Assembly: GCF_946998835.1 (NCBI RefSeq)
Contig: NZ_CAMQAZ010000006.1
Location: forward strand, 1 to 64,000
DNA length: 64,000 nucleotides
From: an uncultured Corynebacterium sp.
GTDB taxonomy: Bacteria > Actinomycetota > Actinomycetes > Mycobacteriales > Mycobacteriaceae
Reading direction: 5' to 3'
Shown: piece after piece, positions 1 to 9,226 of the stretch
Layout of the letters: every line of letters starts with the position of its first letter
Numbering within the stretch: position 1 is the stretch's first letter
Translations under genes and position numbers: made by a program
Notes under the pieces: generated by a model
What the model was told of the DNA's origin: nothing
The model's database searches: none
Seen by the model: the letters and a program-made list of their open reading frames with translations, nothing else

Positions 1-625
1 CCAACCAGATGCCGCCGTCGGAAGCGAAGCACTTCTGCGGGGAGAAGTAGTAGACATCAGCCTGGGACATGTCGACCGGGAGACCGCCGGCACCGGAGGT
101 GGCATCGATGGCGACGAGCTGCCCCTCGGAACCAGCCGGTCGGGTGACCGGAACCATGGTGCCGGTGGAGGTTTCGTTGTGAGCCCAACCAATGAGGTCA
201 ACGCCTTCTTCACCAGCGACAACCTCAGGTGCGGAACCCGGCTCGGCCTCGATGATCTGCGGCGCATCGAGCCACGGTGCCATCTTGGAGGCCTTGGCGA
301 ACTTGGAGGAGAACTCACCGTAGGTCAGGTGAGCCGACTTCTTCTCGATGAGGCCAAAGGTGGCAGCATCCCAGAAAGCGGTTGCGCCGCCGAGGGACAG
401 GATAATCTCGTAGCCCTCCGGAAGCTGGAAGAGCTCTGCCAGACCCTCGCGAACCTCACCAACAACGTTCTTCACTGCAGGCTGACGGTGGGAAGTGCCC
501 ATAATAGAGGCACCGCCGTCAACGATTGCCTGAATCTGTGCCGGGCGGACCTTCGACGGACCGCAGCCAAAGCGGCCGTCGCCGGGCTGGAACTCTTCAG
601 GGAGAACTGGGAATTGATCGCTCAT
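1..625 (-). CDS. serC: Phosphoserine aminotransferase, 3' end cut by the window
   Basis: PLP-dependent transaminase of serine biosynthesis, converting 3-phosphohydroxypyruvate and glutamate to phosphoserine and 2-oxoglutarate in the cytoplasm. The visible 208 residues read MSDQFPVLPEEF at the start, then FGCGPSKVRP and MGTSHRQP, and end shortly after FSPQKCFASD; the lysine in SPQK is the expected PLP Schiff-base residue. The ATG at 625 has an AAAGG upstream. The gene is divergent from gltA across a 723-bp gap. The actinobacterial SerC type is recognised from the N-terminal motifs; the remaining third lies left of position 1. Confidence 0.93.
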   Translation of the reverse strand, partial: MSDQFPVLPEEFQPGDGRFGCGPSKVRPAQIQAIVDGGASIMGTSHRQPAVKNVVGEVREGLAELFQLPEGYEIILSLGGATAFWDAATFGLIEKKSAHLTYGEFSSKFAKASKMAPWLDAPQIIEAEPGSAPEVVAGEEGVDLIGWAHNETSTGTMVPVTRPAGSEGQLVAIDATSGAGGLPVDMSQADVYYFSPQKCFASDGGIWL

Positions 626-1348
626 ATGAGGCGCAACCTTTCAAAATGCTTTCAAAGTGAAGCTTGATATACAGCCGTTGTCTTCAAACTCTAGCGGTAA
701 TCGGGGGTACTTATAGCAAAAGGGTGGGGTTCAATTGCCCCCGCTTCCGTACTTTGCATATTAAAACAGGGTGGATTCGAGTATTTGCAAAGTTTGCGAA
801 GATATTTTACAGCTTTGTCGGCGGTGGGGTTTTATTTGGGAGGGCGCTCCTCCTTGGGTGGTGGGGTGGGTCATTTTCGGTTTTGGGCGATGTGATTTTG
901 AACGCTGAGTGGTGACCTTGGGGATTCGGGAGGTGTGGTCTGATGGATTCGCCCCTGGCTTCGCGAGTGGTAAATGAGCTGTGACGATGTTGAAAACCTC
1001 CTTTTTTCATTTGCATTTCAGAGTGAAGAGGGGTCAATATTGGAAAAGCCCAAACTGCCCGAATGGGGTAGAGGGTGTTGCACTCCTCACACTCTTTGAT
1101 ATTGTGTGTTCTAATCCACTGCAGTTGTCGATTCCTCGTGATTACGGCATAGCTGATGTGAACTAAGCAAACTTTTTCACACGGCAAGATGCACTGGAAT
1201 GCAAATGTCGCGCATAATTGAATCATTGGAAACAATGCGACCCTGAAGGGGTGACGTGGAGTTGGGAGGCAGCACGCTGTTTTCCGCTGTGCTTGCTTCC
1301 CCCGCACTCTGGAGTCGTTAAGAAGAAATTTTCTGCGAAAGGGAAGTT
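626..1348. other. Divergent serC-gltA intergenic region, no convincing gene
   Basis: This 723-bp AT-richer stretch separates divergent serC and gltA and should hold both promoters. Short open frames on both strands lack plausible ribosome sites and family features. G-run motifs such as CGGGGGT and TGGGGT resemble the loose RamA consensus known for corynebacterial gltA control, but they are too degenerate to call. No perfect GlxR palindrome (TGTGA-N6-TCACA) was found. Confidence 0.6.
1078..1105 (+). promoter_or_regulatory. Candidate gltA promoter
   Basis: TTGCAC (1078-1083) and TATTGT (1100-1105) are separated by 16 bp, which fits a housekeeping sigma promoter. It would give a leader of about 240 nt before the gltA GTG. 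Other promoters in this region are possible. Confidence 0.35.
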
Positions 1349-2644
1349 GTGGCTACTAAAGACGGCAAGGCTGTACTCCACTACCCGGGCGGCGAGTTCG
1401 AGATGGACATCGTCAAGGCAACCGAGGGTAACGACGGTATTGCACTGGGCAAGATGCTCCAGGAAACTGGACTGACCACCTTTGACCCGGGCTACACCGC
1501 CACCGGTTCTACCGAGTCCAAGATCACTTACATCGACGGCGGTAACGGCATCCTGCGCTACCGCGGCTACCCGATTGAGCAGCTGGCTGAGAAGGCTACC
1601 TTCAACGAGGTTTCCTACCTGCTGATTCACGGCCACCTTCCGTCTGAGGAAGAGATTGCAAAGTTCAACCACGACATTCGTCACCACACCCTGCTGGACG
1701 AGGACTTCCGTCGCGCATTCAGCATCTTCCCGCGTGGCGCACACCCGATGCAGACCCTGGCTTCCTCGGTCAACATTCTGGCTTCCTACTACCAGGACGA
1801 GCTGGATCCGCTGAACGAAGAGCAGCGCAACCTGGCTGCAGTTCGCCTGATGGCTAAGGTTCCGATGCTGGCGGCATACGCATACCGCGCATCCAAGGGC
1901 GAGCCGTACATGTACCCGGACAACAACCTGAACGCTCGCGAGAACTTCCTGCGCATGATGTTCGGTTACCCGACCGCTGACTACGAGGTTGACCCGGTTG
2001 TGGTTGACGCTCTGGACAAGCTGCTGATTCTGCACGCTGACCACGAGCAGAACTGCTCCACCTCTACCGTCCGCATGGTTGCTTCCTCCGGTGCTTCCAT
2101 GTTCGTCTCCATCGCTGCTGGCATCAACGCTCTGTCCGGCCCGCTGCACGGTGGTGCAAACCAGGCTGTGCTGGAGATGCTGGAGGACATTCAGCAGAAT
2201 CACGGTGGCGACGCTACCGAGTTCATGAACCGTGTGAAGAACAAGGAGCCGGGCGTCCGCCTGATGGGCTTCGGTCACCGCGTCTACAAGTCCTACGACC
2301 CGCGTGCGGCTATCGCTAAGAAGACCGCTCACGAGGTGCTCGCACACCTCGGTGGCGACGAGCTGCTGGATCTGGCCATGAAGCTGGAAGAGATTGCACT
2401 GGCTGATGACTACTTCGTCTCCCGCAAGCTCTACCCGAACGTTGACTTCTACACCGGCCTGATTTACCGCGCCATGGGCTTCCCGACGGACTTCTTCACC
2501 GTCCTGTTCGCCATCGGTCGCCTCCCGGGCTGGATTGCTCAGTTCAACGAGCAGGTCACCGACCCGGCTTCGAAGATCAACCGCCCTCGCCAGATTTACA
2601 CCGGCGAGACCGAGCGCGACTTTGTTCCGCGCGAGCAGCGCTAA
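1349..2644 (+). CDS. gltA: Citrate synthase (type II)
   Basis: Condenses oxaloacetate and acetyl-CoA to citrate, the entry step of the TCA cycle. The 431-residue product closely follows the C. glutamicum GltA pattern: GGEFEMDI near the N-terminus, NCSTSTVRM, and catalytic residues His267 (PLHGG), His310 (GFGHRVYK) and Asp366 (PNVDFYTG). The start is GTG at 1349, preceded by GAAAGGGAAG; it agrees with the family's length and start region. It ends in PREQR like its relatives and is followed by an intrinsic terminator. A 488-codon open frame on the opposite strand is a codon-bias shadow. Confidence 0.98.
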   Translation: MATKDGKAVLHYPGGEFEMDIVKATEGNDGIALGKMLQETGLTTFDPGYTATGSTESKITYIDGGNGILRYRGYPIEQLAEKATFNEVSYLLIHGHLPSEEEIAKFNHDIRHHTLLDEDFRRAFSIFPRGAHPMQTLASSVNILASYYQDELDPLNEEQRNLAAVRLMAKVPMLAAYAYRASKGEPYMYPDNNLNARENFLRMMFGYPTADYEVDPVVVDALDKLLILHADHEQNCSTSTVRMVASSGASMFVSIAAGINALSGPLHGGANQAVLEMLEDIQQNHGGDATEFMNRVKNKEPGVRLMGFGHRVYKSYDPRAAIAKKTAHEVLAHLGGDELLDLAMKLEEIALADDYFVSRKLYPNVDFYTGLIYRAMGFPTDFFTVLFAIGRLPGWIAQFNEQVTDPASKINRPRQIYTGETERDFVPREQR

Positions 2645-2732
2645 GCTTTCTAGCGATGGCTGCGTAGAGTTTCCTCGCAAGTAATTCAAGGTTGAGGAAC
2701 TCCGCGCAGAAGAAATCCGCGTAGAAAACGCG

Positions 2733-2781
2733 AAAAGGCGCGTACTAGCCTTCGATAGGTTGGTACGCGCCTTTTATTTTT
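2733..2781 (+). terminator. Intrinsic terminator after gltA
   Basis: AAAAGGCGCGTAC pairs with GTACGCGCCTTTT around a 17-nt loop and is followed by ATTTTT. The stem can terminate transcription from gltA before the FKBP gene. Confidence 0.85.
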
Positions 2782-2889
2782 CCTAGAATTTTAAGAAACC
2801 CCATTTAAGTTGGGCCCAATAAAGCTCGGGCCATTCAAGTTGAGCTGAATGCCAACTTTGATAAATGCCAACTGTGATAGGAGATTGTC

Positions 2890-3249
2890 TTGTCCAAGCC
2901 AGAACTCACTGCTAAGTCCGGTCCGGCTCCGACGGAACTCGTCATCAACGACCTCACTGTCGGTGACGGCAAGGAGGCTACCCCGGGTGCTCGCGTCGAG
3001 GTCCACTACGTGGGCGTTGACTACGAAACCGGTGAGGAGTTCGACTCCTCCTGGAACCGTGGCCAGTCCATCGAGTTTCCGCTAAACGGCCTGATTGCCG
3101 GTTGGCAGGAAGGTATCCCGGGCATGAAGGTCGGCGGTCGCCGCGAGCTAATTTGCCCGCCGGAGAAGGCATACGGCCCGGCTGGTGCAGGACACTTCCT
3201 GTCCGGCAAGACTCTGGTCTTCGTCATCGACCTGCTGGACGTTAAGTAG
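2890..3249 (+). CDS. FKBP-type peptidyl-prolyl cis-trans isomerase
   Basis: Single-domain FKBP fold of 119 residues that catalyses proline isomerisation and assists protein folding; no signal peptide is visible, so it is probably cytoplasmic. Family residues are present: VHYVGVDYETGEEFDSSW (active-site Tyr, Asp and Phe positions), FPLNGLIAGWQEGIPGMKVGGRR, the AYGPAGAG loop and LVFVIDLLDV at the end. The start is TTG at 2890, chosen because AGGAG lies 8 nt upstream and homologues begin about here. The gene directly follows gltA in the same order as in other corynebacteria. Confidence 0.95.
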   Translation: MSKPELTAKSGPAPTELVINDLTVGDGKEATPGARVEVHYVGVDYETGEEFDSSWNRGQSIEFPLNGLIAGWQEGIPGMKVGGRRELICPPEKAYGPAGAGHFLSGKTLVFVIDLLDVK

Positions 3250-3365
3250 AAGTTTTCCGCTGGCGCCATTAGTAGGCCGAACTGCGGTGTGGGTGCCCGG
3301 TTTGGCCTTATGTTGGTAGCTAGTTCGACGGCCTATTGGTCGGTAGTTTGGCCTTGTGCGGTATT

Positions 3366-3430
3366 AGTGGTCAGGTTTATAGCACTTTTGTGCGATTTTT
3401 TATGCCTGAAGTGCTATAAACCTGACCACT
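3366..3430. terminator. Perfect 21-bp inverted repeat between convergent genes
   Basis: Positions 3366-3386 and 3410-3430 are exact reverse complements around a 23-nt loop that includes a T6 run. Located between convergent FKBP and accDA, it probably acts as a bidirectional terminator, although the stem is longer than usual. Confidence 0.7.
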
Positions 3431-3449
3431 TTCTTGCTTTCTGAGGTCA

Positions 3450-3479
3450 GGGGCGGGGTTGAAGGCCAAACCCCGCCCC
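3450..3479 (-). terminator. GC-rich hairpin downstream of accDA
   Basis: GGGGCGGGGTT (3450-3460) pairs perfectly with AACCCCGCCCC (3469-3479) around an 8-nt loop just after the accDA stop codon. No T tract follows on the minus strand, so it may pause transcription or stabilise mRNA rather than terminate alone. Confidence 0.5.
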
Positions 3480-3498
3480 AGCCCAGCGCCCAAACTCC

Positions 3499-4980
3499 CT
3501 ATTCGCCCAGCGCGAAGCGACGGTAGTGGTCGAAGCGCTGCTCACGGCCAACGCGAGCGGGATTCTTCTCCAGCTCCCAGAGGGCGTGCTCGATGGCGGT
3601 CAGGGCACGCTGGGGAAGCTCTGCCGAATCCTCAGGTTCTGCCACAATCTCGTCAATGACACCGGTCTTCAGCATGGCCTCGGCGCCAACGCCCTGCTCC
3701 TCCATCATTTCCGGAGCGTGCTCGGTATCGCGGTAGATAATCGCCGATGCACCCTCGGGCGGCAGCGGAGACATCCAGGCATCGTGCATTGCCAGCACTC
3801 GGTCAGAAGGCAGCATGGCCAGCGCCCCACCACCGCAGCCCTGGCCGAGAATGAGGGACACGGTCGGAACCTTCAGGTTCACCAGCGTGGTCAGGGTGCG
3901 AGCAATTTCGCCGGCCATGGCATTTTCCTCGGCGTCCTTAGTCAACTCTGCACCCGGGGTGTCGATGACTGTGACCAGCGGAATGTTCAGGCTCTCCGCG
4001 ATGCGCATCGCGCGGCGGGCAAAGCGCAGCGAGCCCGGCCCCATTGGATGCGTGCCCAGTGGCGGCTGGTTGTGGCGATCCTGGGCAACCAGAATCACCG
4101 GCCGTTCACCAATGCGTGCCAGACGAGCCCGGACCGACAGCGACTTGTGACCATCGCCAGTGCCGGAGATTGGTACGGAGCAGTCGACAAGGGCATCGAT
4201 AATATCGCCGCCACCTGAACGAGAAGTATCGCGGGTGCGCAGGATAGCTTCCCAGGTATCGCGACCATCTATGGTCGCTGCTGGCGGTGGGGTGGGCTCG
4301 CTGGGGTCTCCGTCGGCAAGGACATCGATGGTGCGGCGGACAGCGCCGCGCAGACCTTCGAGAGGAATGATGCCGTCGATAATGCCCTGCTTGAACAGGT
4401 TCTCGGACGTCTGGACGCCCTCGGGCATGGGGGCGCCGGTAGCGAGCTCAACGACGCGCGGGCCGAGGAAGCCAAGGAGAGCGCCGGGCTCCGCGAAAGT
4501 GAAGTGGCCTGCCGATCCCCACGACGCCATCACACCGCCGGTGGTGGGATTGCGCAGGTACACCAGGAACGGCAGATGAGAATCCTTGTGGCGCGCCACA
4601 GCGGTGGTGATGGAAATCATGAGCGCGAACGCCGCGGTGCCCTCCTGCATGCGAGTGCCACCCGAGGTCGGGGAGAGCAACAGTGGCAGCGACTCCGCGG
4701 TCGCGCGTTCGATGCTGCGAATAATGCGGCGAGCCGTCGCGGCACCGATGGAACCGCCGAGGAAGCCGAACTCAGAGCAGATGACGGCGACGCGCTTGCC
4801 GCCGACGGTGCCCTCACCGGTAATGACGGCCTCATCGAGGCCGGTCTTCTCAGAGGCGCGGGACAGAGTGCCGCGGTAGGCCTCGTCGATATCACCATGC
4901 TCGGGCGCACCGTCCCACGAGGTGAAACTTCCGTGGTCGAGGACTGTATCAATTACTTGCTGGGCGCTGATTCTAGCCAT
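3499..4980 (-). CDS. accDA: Acyl-CoA carboxylase carboxyltransferase, fused beta-alpha (AccDA/AccD3 type)
   Basis: Carboxyltransferase component of an acetyl/acyl-CoA carboxylase that moves CO2 from biotin on AccBC to acyl-CoA, feeding malonyl-CoA to fatty-acid synthesis. The 493-residue protein joins two crotonase-fold halves: the N-terminal half has the oxyanion loop FGFLGGSIG (residues 72-79) and the C-terminal half has LGQGCGGGALAML (378-390). The E. coli AccD zinc finger is absent, as usual for this actinobacterial fused form. The ATG at 4980 has GGAGG very close upstream. Position after gltA and before the crotonase and CtpE genes matches the M. tuberculosis accD3 region. Confidence 0.9.
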   Translation of the reverse strand: MARISAQQVIDTVLDHGSFTSWDGAPEHGDIDEAYRGTLSRASEKTGLDEAVITGEGTVGGKRVAVICSEFGFLGGSIGAATARRIIRSIERATAESLPLLLSPTSGGTRMQEGTAAFALMISITTAVARHKDSHLPFLVYLRNPTTGGVMASWGSAGHFTFAEPGALLGFLGPRVVELATGAPMPEGVQTSENLFKQGIIDGIIPLEGLRGAVRRTIDVLADGDPSEPTPPPAATIDGRDTWEAILRTRDTSRSGGGDIIDALVDCSVPISGTGDGHKSLSVRARLARIGERPVILVAQDRHNQPPLGTHPMGPGSLRFARRAMRIAESLNIPLVTVIDTPGAELTKDAEENAMAGEIARTLTTLVNLKVPTVSLILGQGCGGGALAMLPSDRVLAMHDAWMSPLPPEGASAIIYRDTEHAPEMMEEQGVGAEAMLKTGVIDEIVAEPEDSAELPQRALTAIEHALWELEKNPARVGREQRFDHYRRFALGE

Positions 4981-5088
4981 ACCTCCACGGTAGTAAACAA
5001 GGGGTAAACCGGCTTAGTTGATGGTGGGCGGAAAGGGGTAGCGCTATTGTCGGAAAAAACATGTCCGCGATACCGAGGAGACGAACCA

Positions 5089-6075
5089 ATGCCGATTACT
5101 GAGCGCCTCATCGAGCTGGCTGAGCAGAGGCCAAACGTATGCGTCGTCGGTTCCATCAACGCAGACCTGACTGTCACAGTGAAGCGCCTGCCACATGGAG
5201 GCGAGACCATCGAGGGCAGCCCTCTGCGCATTCTGCCGGGCGGCAAGTCGGCGAATCAGGCGGCGACGGCTGGCAGGTTGGGTGCGACCGTGGAGCTTGT
5301 CGGCGCGGTCGGTTCGGATCCCAACGCGCAGTTGTTGCGCGACGCGCTTACCGACGCTCACGTGGACATCTCCGCAGTTGAGACCGTTGGCTCTACCACT
5401 GGTACAGCCATGATTGTCGTCGATGATGCGGCGGAGAATTTCATTGTCATCTCCGCTGGCGCCAATGGCGAGGTCGATGCCGCAATGGTCCGCAACCATG
5501 CGGACAAGATTCAGCAGGCGAGCTGCCTCGGTCTGTGTCTTGAGATATGCGATGAGGCAGTCTTGGCTGCCGCGCAGATTGCCCACGATGCGGGCGTGCC
5601 GGTGGTATTCAACCTGTCCCCAATCCGTGCGGTCAGCGAGGAACTGCTCGCGCTGGTCGATGTCCTCATTGTGAACGAGCACGAACTCGCAGCCATTATT
5701 GGTGCTGGTAGAGCGGTCGCGGGTTGCGAGCACGGTCAGTGGGACGCGGTTGGGCATGCGCTTGCAGACGAACACGGGATTTCCACGGCCATTGTCACAC
5801 TTGGCGGGGAGGGATCTGTGGTTTTGAGGACGTCGGAAAGCGAGGTGGCAGTCACGCGTATTACGGCGCTCCCCATCGAGGTCGTGGACACCACCGGCTG
5901 CGGTGACGCGTACATGGGCACGGTCCTGACTGCGTTGGCCGCGGGCGATGATGTGGTGACGGCAGCCCGTCTTGCGGCTGTGGTCTCGGCACATGCGGCG
6001 ACAGGTGTGGGGGCGCAGACCTCCTACGGCGAGACAGAAAAAATCGCGCAGTTTGCGGCGGACCACGAGCTATAG
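5089..6075 (+). CDS. rbsK: Ribokinase, PfkB family
   Basis: Phosphorylates D-ribose (or a related sugar) with ATP to the 5-phosphate. PfkB signatures are clear: N-terminal NADLTVTVKRLPHGGET, the first signature GGKSANQAAT (residues 51-60), and VDTTGCGDAYMG with catalytic base Asp273. The ATG at 5089 was chosen over an in-frame TTG 42 nt upstream because GAGGAG precedes it at good spacing. The 328-residue length is normal. No ribose transporter is adjacent, so the physiological substrate is not proven. The gene is divergent from accDA. Confidence 0.88.
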   Translation: MPITERLIELAEQRPNVCVVGSINADLTVTVKRLPHGGETIEGSPLRILPGGKSANQAATAGRLGATVELVGAVGSDPNAQLLRDALTDAHVDISAVETVGSTTGTAMIVVDDAAENFIVISAGANGEVDAAMVRNHADKIQQASCLGLCLEICDEAVLAAAQIAHDAGVPVVFNLSPIRAVSEELLALVDVLIVNEHELAAIIGAGRAVAGCEHGQWDAVGHALADEHGISTAIVTLGGEGSVVLRTSESEVAVTRITALPIEVVDTTGCGDAYMGTVLTALAAGDDVVTAARLAAVVSAHAATGVGAQTSYGETEKIAQFAADHEL

Positions 6076-6170
6076 CCATGAGGTGCGCTGAGCAAACTAC
6101 GCGATTGACGGTGATTTGGTTCTAGGTGGCGGTGGCCCAGAAGCCACGCGCCCTTTAAAGGGGGAGGGGC

Positions 6171-7433
6171 CTAGCTCTTGGCCGTCAGAGCCTTCTTCCA
6201 GCTCACCGCGGCACCGGTGCGCAGGACATTGCGCGGGTAAATCCAGGCTGCGAGGGCGATGACCGCGGCGACTCCCACCACCATGATTAGCAGCGAGGCG
6301 GCCAACTCGAGCGCGGAGAAGTTACCAACGGCGTACTGCATCGGGGCAGTGGTGATGGAAATTGGTGGAATCCACGCGGCAATCTGCATGAAGGTGGAGT
6401 CCAGCTTGCTCCAGCCAAACAGCGGGACGTACATCGTAATCAGCGAGAACACCAGTACTGGCATCTGTGCGCCTTGGAAATCTTCCATGCGGCTGACCAG
6501 CGATGCGGAGGCTGCGTACAGCGCGGCGAAGAAGAAATAGCCGAGGATGAAGCACGGAATCAGCAGCCACACTGAGGACCACGGCACATCGAAGCTCTCC
6601 GCCAACCCGGTGATCATGAGGGCAACCGTGGCGCTGGCGGTCAGCACACTCATCATGATGATGCCAGCCAGGCCGGCGCCGAGGATCTTGCCAGCCAGCA
6701 GGTGAGCCGGGCGGACCGTCGAGAGAATAATCTCGATGACGCGGGAGGACTTCTCCTCGATGACGCTGGTGGCAACCGCGCCGCCGAAGACGAGGATGGC
6801 GGTCATCATGACCATCACGCCAATCAGCGTTACGAGCACCGCTGGCATCTTCTCGTCCTTGGCTTCATCGATGGACTCCACCGACACGGCTGCATTCTGG
6901 CTCTGGGAGTAGAACTCACCGGGGTCGATACCGTTCTCGCTGAGCAGCATGGCCTCATTCTGCTTCTGCAGAGACTCCTGCAGCATTGGGGCTAACCAAG
7001 ATGGGGCGTCGTCGGCAAGCAGTTTCCACGAGCCTTCCTTGCCCTTCGCGGTATCTGGGACGAGGGCGGCGTCGGCATCTCCGTCGGTGACAGCGGCGCG
7101 GGCGGCCTTCTCATCGGGTGCGGACGTGGTCTCCAACGGAGAGAGGGATGCCCCGGCGAATGCGCCGGGGGCGTCCTCGCTAGCAGAGTCCTTCATCTCG
7201 GCTGTGACGTCGGCGAGGGAATCCGCGAATGGTGCCTCCCCGACGACCGCGACTTTGACCGTTTCATTGTCGGATTTGGAGGTCATGTAGTCGGCAACGA
7301 AGATGCCACCGACGGCCGCCACCGCCATGATGACGAGTGTGATCAGCGAGCTCTTTTTCAGAAGGTGCTCGCGGAGTTCGCGGACGAAAACAGTCTTGAT
7401 GGCCGTTGAGGCGTTGTAAGTGTTGGTGCTCAT
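6171..7433 (-). CDS. ABC-2 type permease, NatB-like
   Basis: Membrane component of an ABC exporter, 420 residues. One N-terminal membrane helix (LLKKSSLITLVIMAVAAVGGIFVADY) is followed by a large extracytoplasmic domain, then five to six helices in the second half, including the VVATSVIEEKSSRVIEIILSTVRPAHLLAGKI stretch typical of NatB/ABC-2 Na+ efflux-type permeases. Its start overlaps the ATPase stop by 4 nt, so the two are translationally coupled. The substrate is unknown; Na+ or drug efflux are family possibilities only. Confidence 0.85.
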   Translation of the reverse strand: MSTNTYNASTAIKTVFVRELREHLLKKSSLITLVIMAVAAVGGIFVADYMTSKSDNETVKVAVVGEAPFADSLADVTAEMKDSASEDAPGAFAGASLSPLETTSAPDEKAARAAVTDGDADAALVPDTAKGKEGSWKLLADDAPSWLAPMLQESLQKQNEAMLLSENGIDPGEFYSQSQNAAVSVESIDEAKDEKMPAVLVTLIGVMVMMTAILVFGGAVATSVIEEKSSRVIEIILSTVRPAHLLAGKILGAGLAGIIMMSVLTASATVALMITGLAESFDVPWSSVWLLIPCFILGYFFFAALYAASASLVSRMEDFQGAQMPVLVFSLITMYVPLFGWSKLDSTFMQIAAWIPPISITTAPMQYAVGNFSALELAASLLIMVVGVAAVIALAAWIYPRNVLRTGAAVSWKKALTAKS

Positions 7434-8335
7434 TGCTGGACGGCCTCCTGGTAGAGCTCAGTAAGTGGAATTTGGAGCGGTCCAAACGAACGGACCGTTC
7501 CCGCTGCCATTGCGCTGTGTAGCAGCTTCTGGTCGGCGTCGGCTGGGGCGTTGGAATCGAGGTGGACGACGGTGGCACCGTGGGCATTTCGCTCCACGTT
7601 TGTCACGCCTTCGACAGATGACGCCCAATCCGGGGACGCACCATCGAGCTTGACGACGAAAGCCCGTGGGCCACGTGCTCGCAGCTCATCAACAGTGCCT
7701 TCCACGAGCATGCGGCCGTCGCGGATGATGCCGACGCGGTCACACATGCGCTCAACAAGGTCGAGCTGGTGGGAGGAAAACACAATCGGAGTGCCGCGGT
7801 CGGCGTACTCCTTGAGTACCGAGCTCATCACCTTGACCGCCACAGGGTCGAGGCCAGAGAAAGGCTCGTCGAGGACGAGTACCTCCGGGTCGTGGATGAG
7901 GGAGGCTGCCAGCTGCACGCGCTGCTGATTTCCGAGCGAGAGCGTGTCGACCTTGTCCTTGGCTCGCTCGGTAAGTCCGAGGCGCTCCAGCAGGCTGTCC
8001 GCGTTGGACTCTGCTCGCTTAGTGGGGACACCGTGCAGGCGAGCGAAGTAGATCAGCTGCTTGCGGACCTCAGCCTTCGGGTAGAGGCCGCGTTCTTCAG
8101 GCATGTATCCGATCTTGCGGCGCAGCGAGTCATTCATCGGGGTATCGCCGATGCGCACTTCGCCTTTATCGGTGGCCAGCACGCCGAGGGCAATGCGCAT
8201 GGTGGTGGTCTTGCCGGCACCGTTGGAGCCGACGAAGCCGTAGATTTCTCCAGGGTGAACTTGGAAGCTCATGCCACGGAGAACCTGCAGGTCTCCGTAG
8301 GACTTCTCAAGCCCGTCGATTATGAGGCTATTCAT
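7430..8335 (-). CDS. ABC transporter ATP-binding protein, NatA-like
   Basis: Cytoplasmic ATPase partner of the downstream permease. It has Walker A GSNGAGKTT (residues 36-44), signature LSLGNQQRVQL (132-142) with Gln in place of the common Gly-Gly, and Walker B VLVLDEP (152-158). A DUF4162-like C-terminal region of about 90 residues follows, as in NatA and drug-efflux ATPases. The 301-residue length is normal. It is the third gene of the regulator-membrane protein-ATPase-permease operon. Confidence 0.9.
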   Translation of the reverse strand: MNSLIIDGLEKSYGDLQVLRGMSFQVHPGEIYGFVGSNGAGKTTTMRIALGVLATDKGEVRIGDTPMNDSLRRKIGYMPEERGLYPKAEVRKQLIYFARLHGVPTKRAESNADSLLERLGLTERAKDKVDTLSLGNQQRVQLAASLIHDPEVLVLDEPFSGLDPVAVKVMSSVLKEYADRGTPIVFSSHQLDLVERMCDRVGIIRDGRMLVEGTVDELRARGPRAFVVKLDGASPDWASSVEGVTNVERNAHGATVVHLDSNAPADADQKLLHSAMAAGTVRSFGPLQIPLTELYQEAVQQ

Positions 8336-8383
8336 AGTGATCCTTAAAAAGTATGTGGGGGCTCGGAAACGGTTGAGCCAGTG

Positions 8384-8953
8384 CTAGTCGTCCCGCAGAT
8401 TCCAGGCGTAGACGACGGTGGGCAGTGTGGAAATGAAGAGAAAGATGACAATGCCGATGACTCCGAAGCTGTACGGAATGTAACGTCCCCAGTCCGACTG
8501 GCTGTTCATGCCCAGAACGCCGACAATAATTAATGCCAAGAAGAAAATCAGACCGAAGTAGGTGTAGCAGCGGTATGTCAGTCCGCGCAGGTTCAGAATC
8601 TGTTCTTGCTGGTACTCGTCCAGTAGTGAGCTGGGCGCGCTGTCAACCATGTCGACTGTGATGCTGAGGCTGGTCCAGACAAAGATCATAATGAGGGAAG
8701 TCGCGGGCCAGAACAGAGAAAGCCAGTCCGGGAAAATGTTGGTCAGAGTGCCGAGAAGCGCGATGCCGCTCAGCAGCATCAGCACAAGGCACACCTCGAA
8801 TGCGATGACCAGCTTCCGCCGCGCCGCCTGGTTGCGCCAATTAGTCAGCCAGCCTGACATCTGCTCGACGCGCTTTGTGTATTTCGCTTCGCGCCGGGCC
8901 TCTAGCTTCTCAAAAAAGCTCGGTGTTTCGCTTTCAGTCCGAATAGTTGGCAT
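8384..8953 (-). CDS. Four-helix membrane protein of the ABC operon
   Basis: Protein of 189 residues with a charged cytoplasmic N-terminus (about 45 residues) and four predicted helices: near IAFEVCLVLMLLSGIALL, LFWPATSLIMIFVWTSL, YFGLIFFLALIIVGVLG and SFGVIGIVIFLFISTL. No enzymatic motif is seen. It starts 2 nt after the XRE regulator and precedes the ABC genes, so it may sense or modulate the exporter, as in other small XRE-plus-membrane-protein pairs. Function not established. Confidence 0.75.
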   Translation of the reverse strand: MPTIRTESETPSFFEKLEARREAKYTKRVEQMSGWLTNWRNQAARRKLVIAFEVCLVLMLLSGIALLGTLTNIFPDWLSLFWPATSLIMIFVWTSLSITVDMVDSAPSSLLDEYQQEQILNLRGLTYRCYTYFGLIFFLALIIVGVLGMNSQSDWGRYIPYSFGVIGIVIFLFISTLPTVVYAWNLRDD

Positions 8954-8955
8954 CG

Positions 8956-9219
8956 TCAGCTTTCCTTTCGGTAGAGGGCAGAGGACATGGGCTTGAATTC
9001 TTCGCGAGAGAACACCGCCTCAACGGGGAGATCGAACACCGCGCAGATACGAAATGCCAGATCCAGGCTGGGGTAGTGGTCCCCTCGCTCCAACGCACCA
9101 ATCGTTTGAGGATTGACCTCTACTTGTTTGGCAAGTTCTGCTCGACTGAGTCCGTGTTCTGCCCGCAGCACTGAGATTCTGTTGAATATCGGTTCTTTGG
9201 GTCTAATCTTTGGGGACAC
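8956..9219 (-). CDS. XRE-family transcriptional regulator of the ABC operon
   Basis: Small DNA-binding protein of about 87 residues. The HTH is NRISVLRAEHGLSRAELAKQVEVNPQTIGALERG followed by HYPSLDLAFRICAVFDLPVEAVFS, the compact form often paired with membrane proteins. I place the start at GTG 9219: the longer frame begins at a TTG that may itself be a promoter -35 and would run through a palindromic operator. A leaderless or weak-RBS start is therefore possible. It is first in a four-gene operon and is probably autoregulatory. Confidence 0.8.
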   Translation of the reverse strand: MSPKIRPKEPIFNRISVLRAEHGLSRAELAKQVEVNPQTIGALERGDHYPSLDLAFRICAVFDLPVEAVFSREEFKPMSSALYRKES

Positions 9220-9226
9220 ATTCCAA

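Noticed and set aside
807..1307. 166-codon minus-strand frame in the serC-gltA gap
   Set aside because: No RBS, no family features, basic low-complexity text; covers the expected promoter region.
1223..2689. 488-codon open frame opposite gltA
   Set aside because: Antisense to a certain gene; product is low-complexity Val/Leu/Gln sequence created by GC codon bias. Similar shadows opposite rbsK (5044-6066), gcvT (16129-17256) and the capsid gene (44754-46040) were dropped for the same reason.
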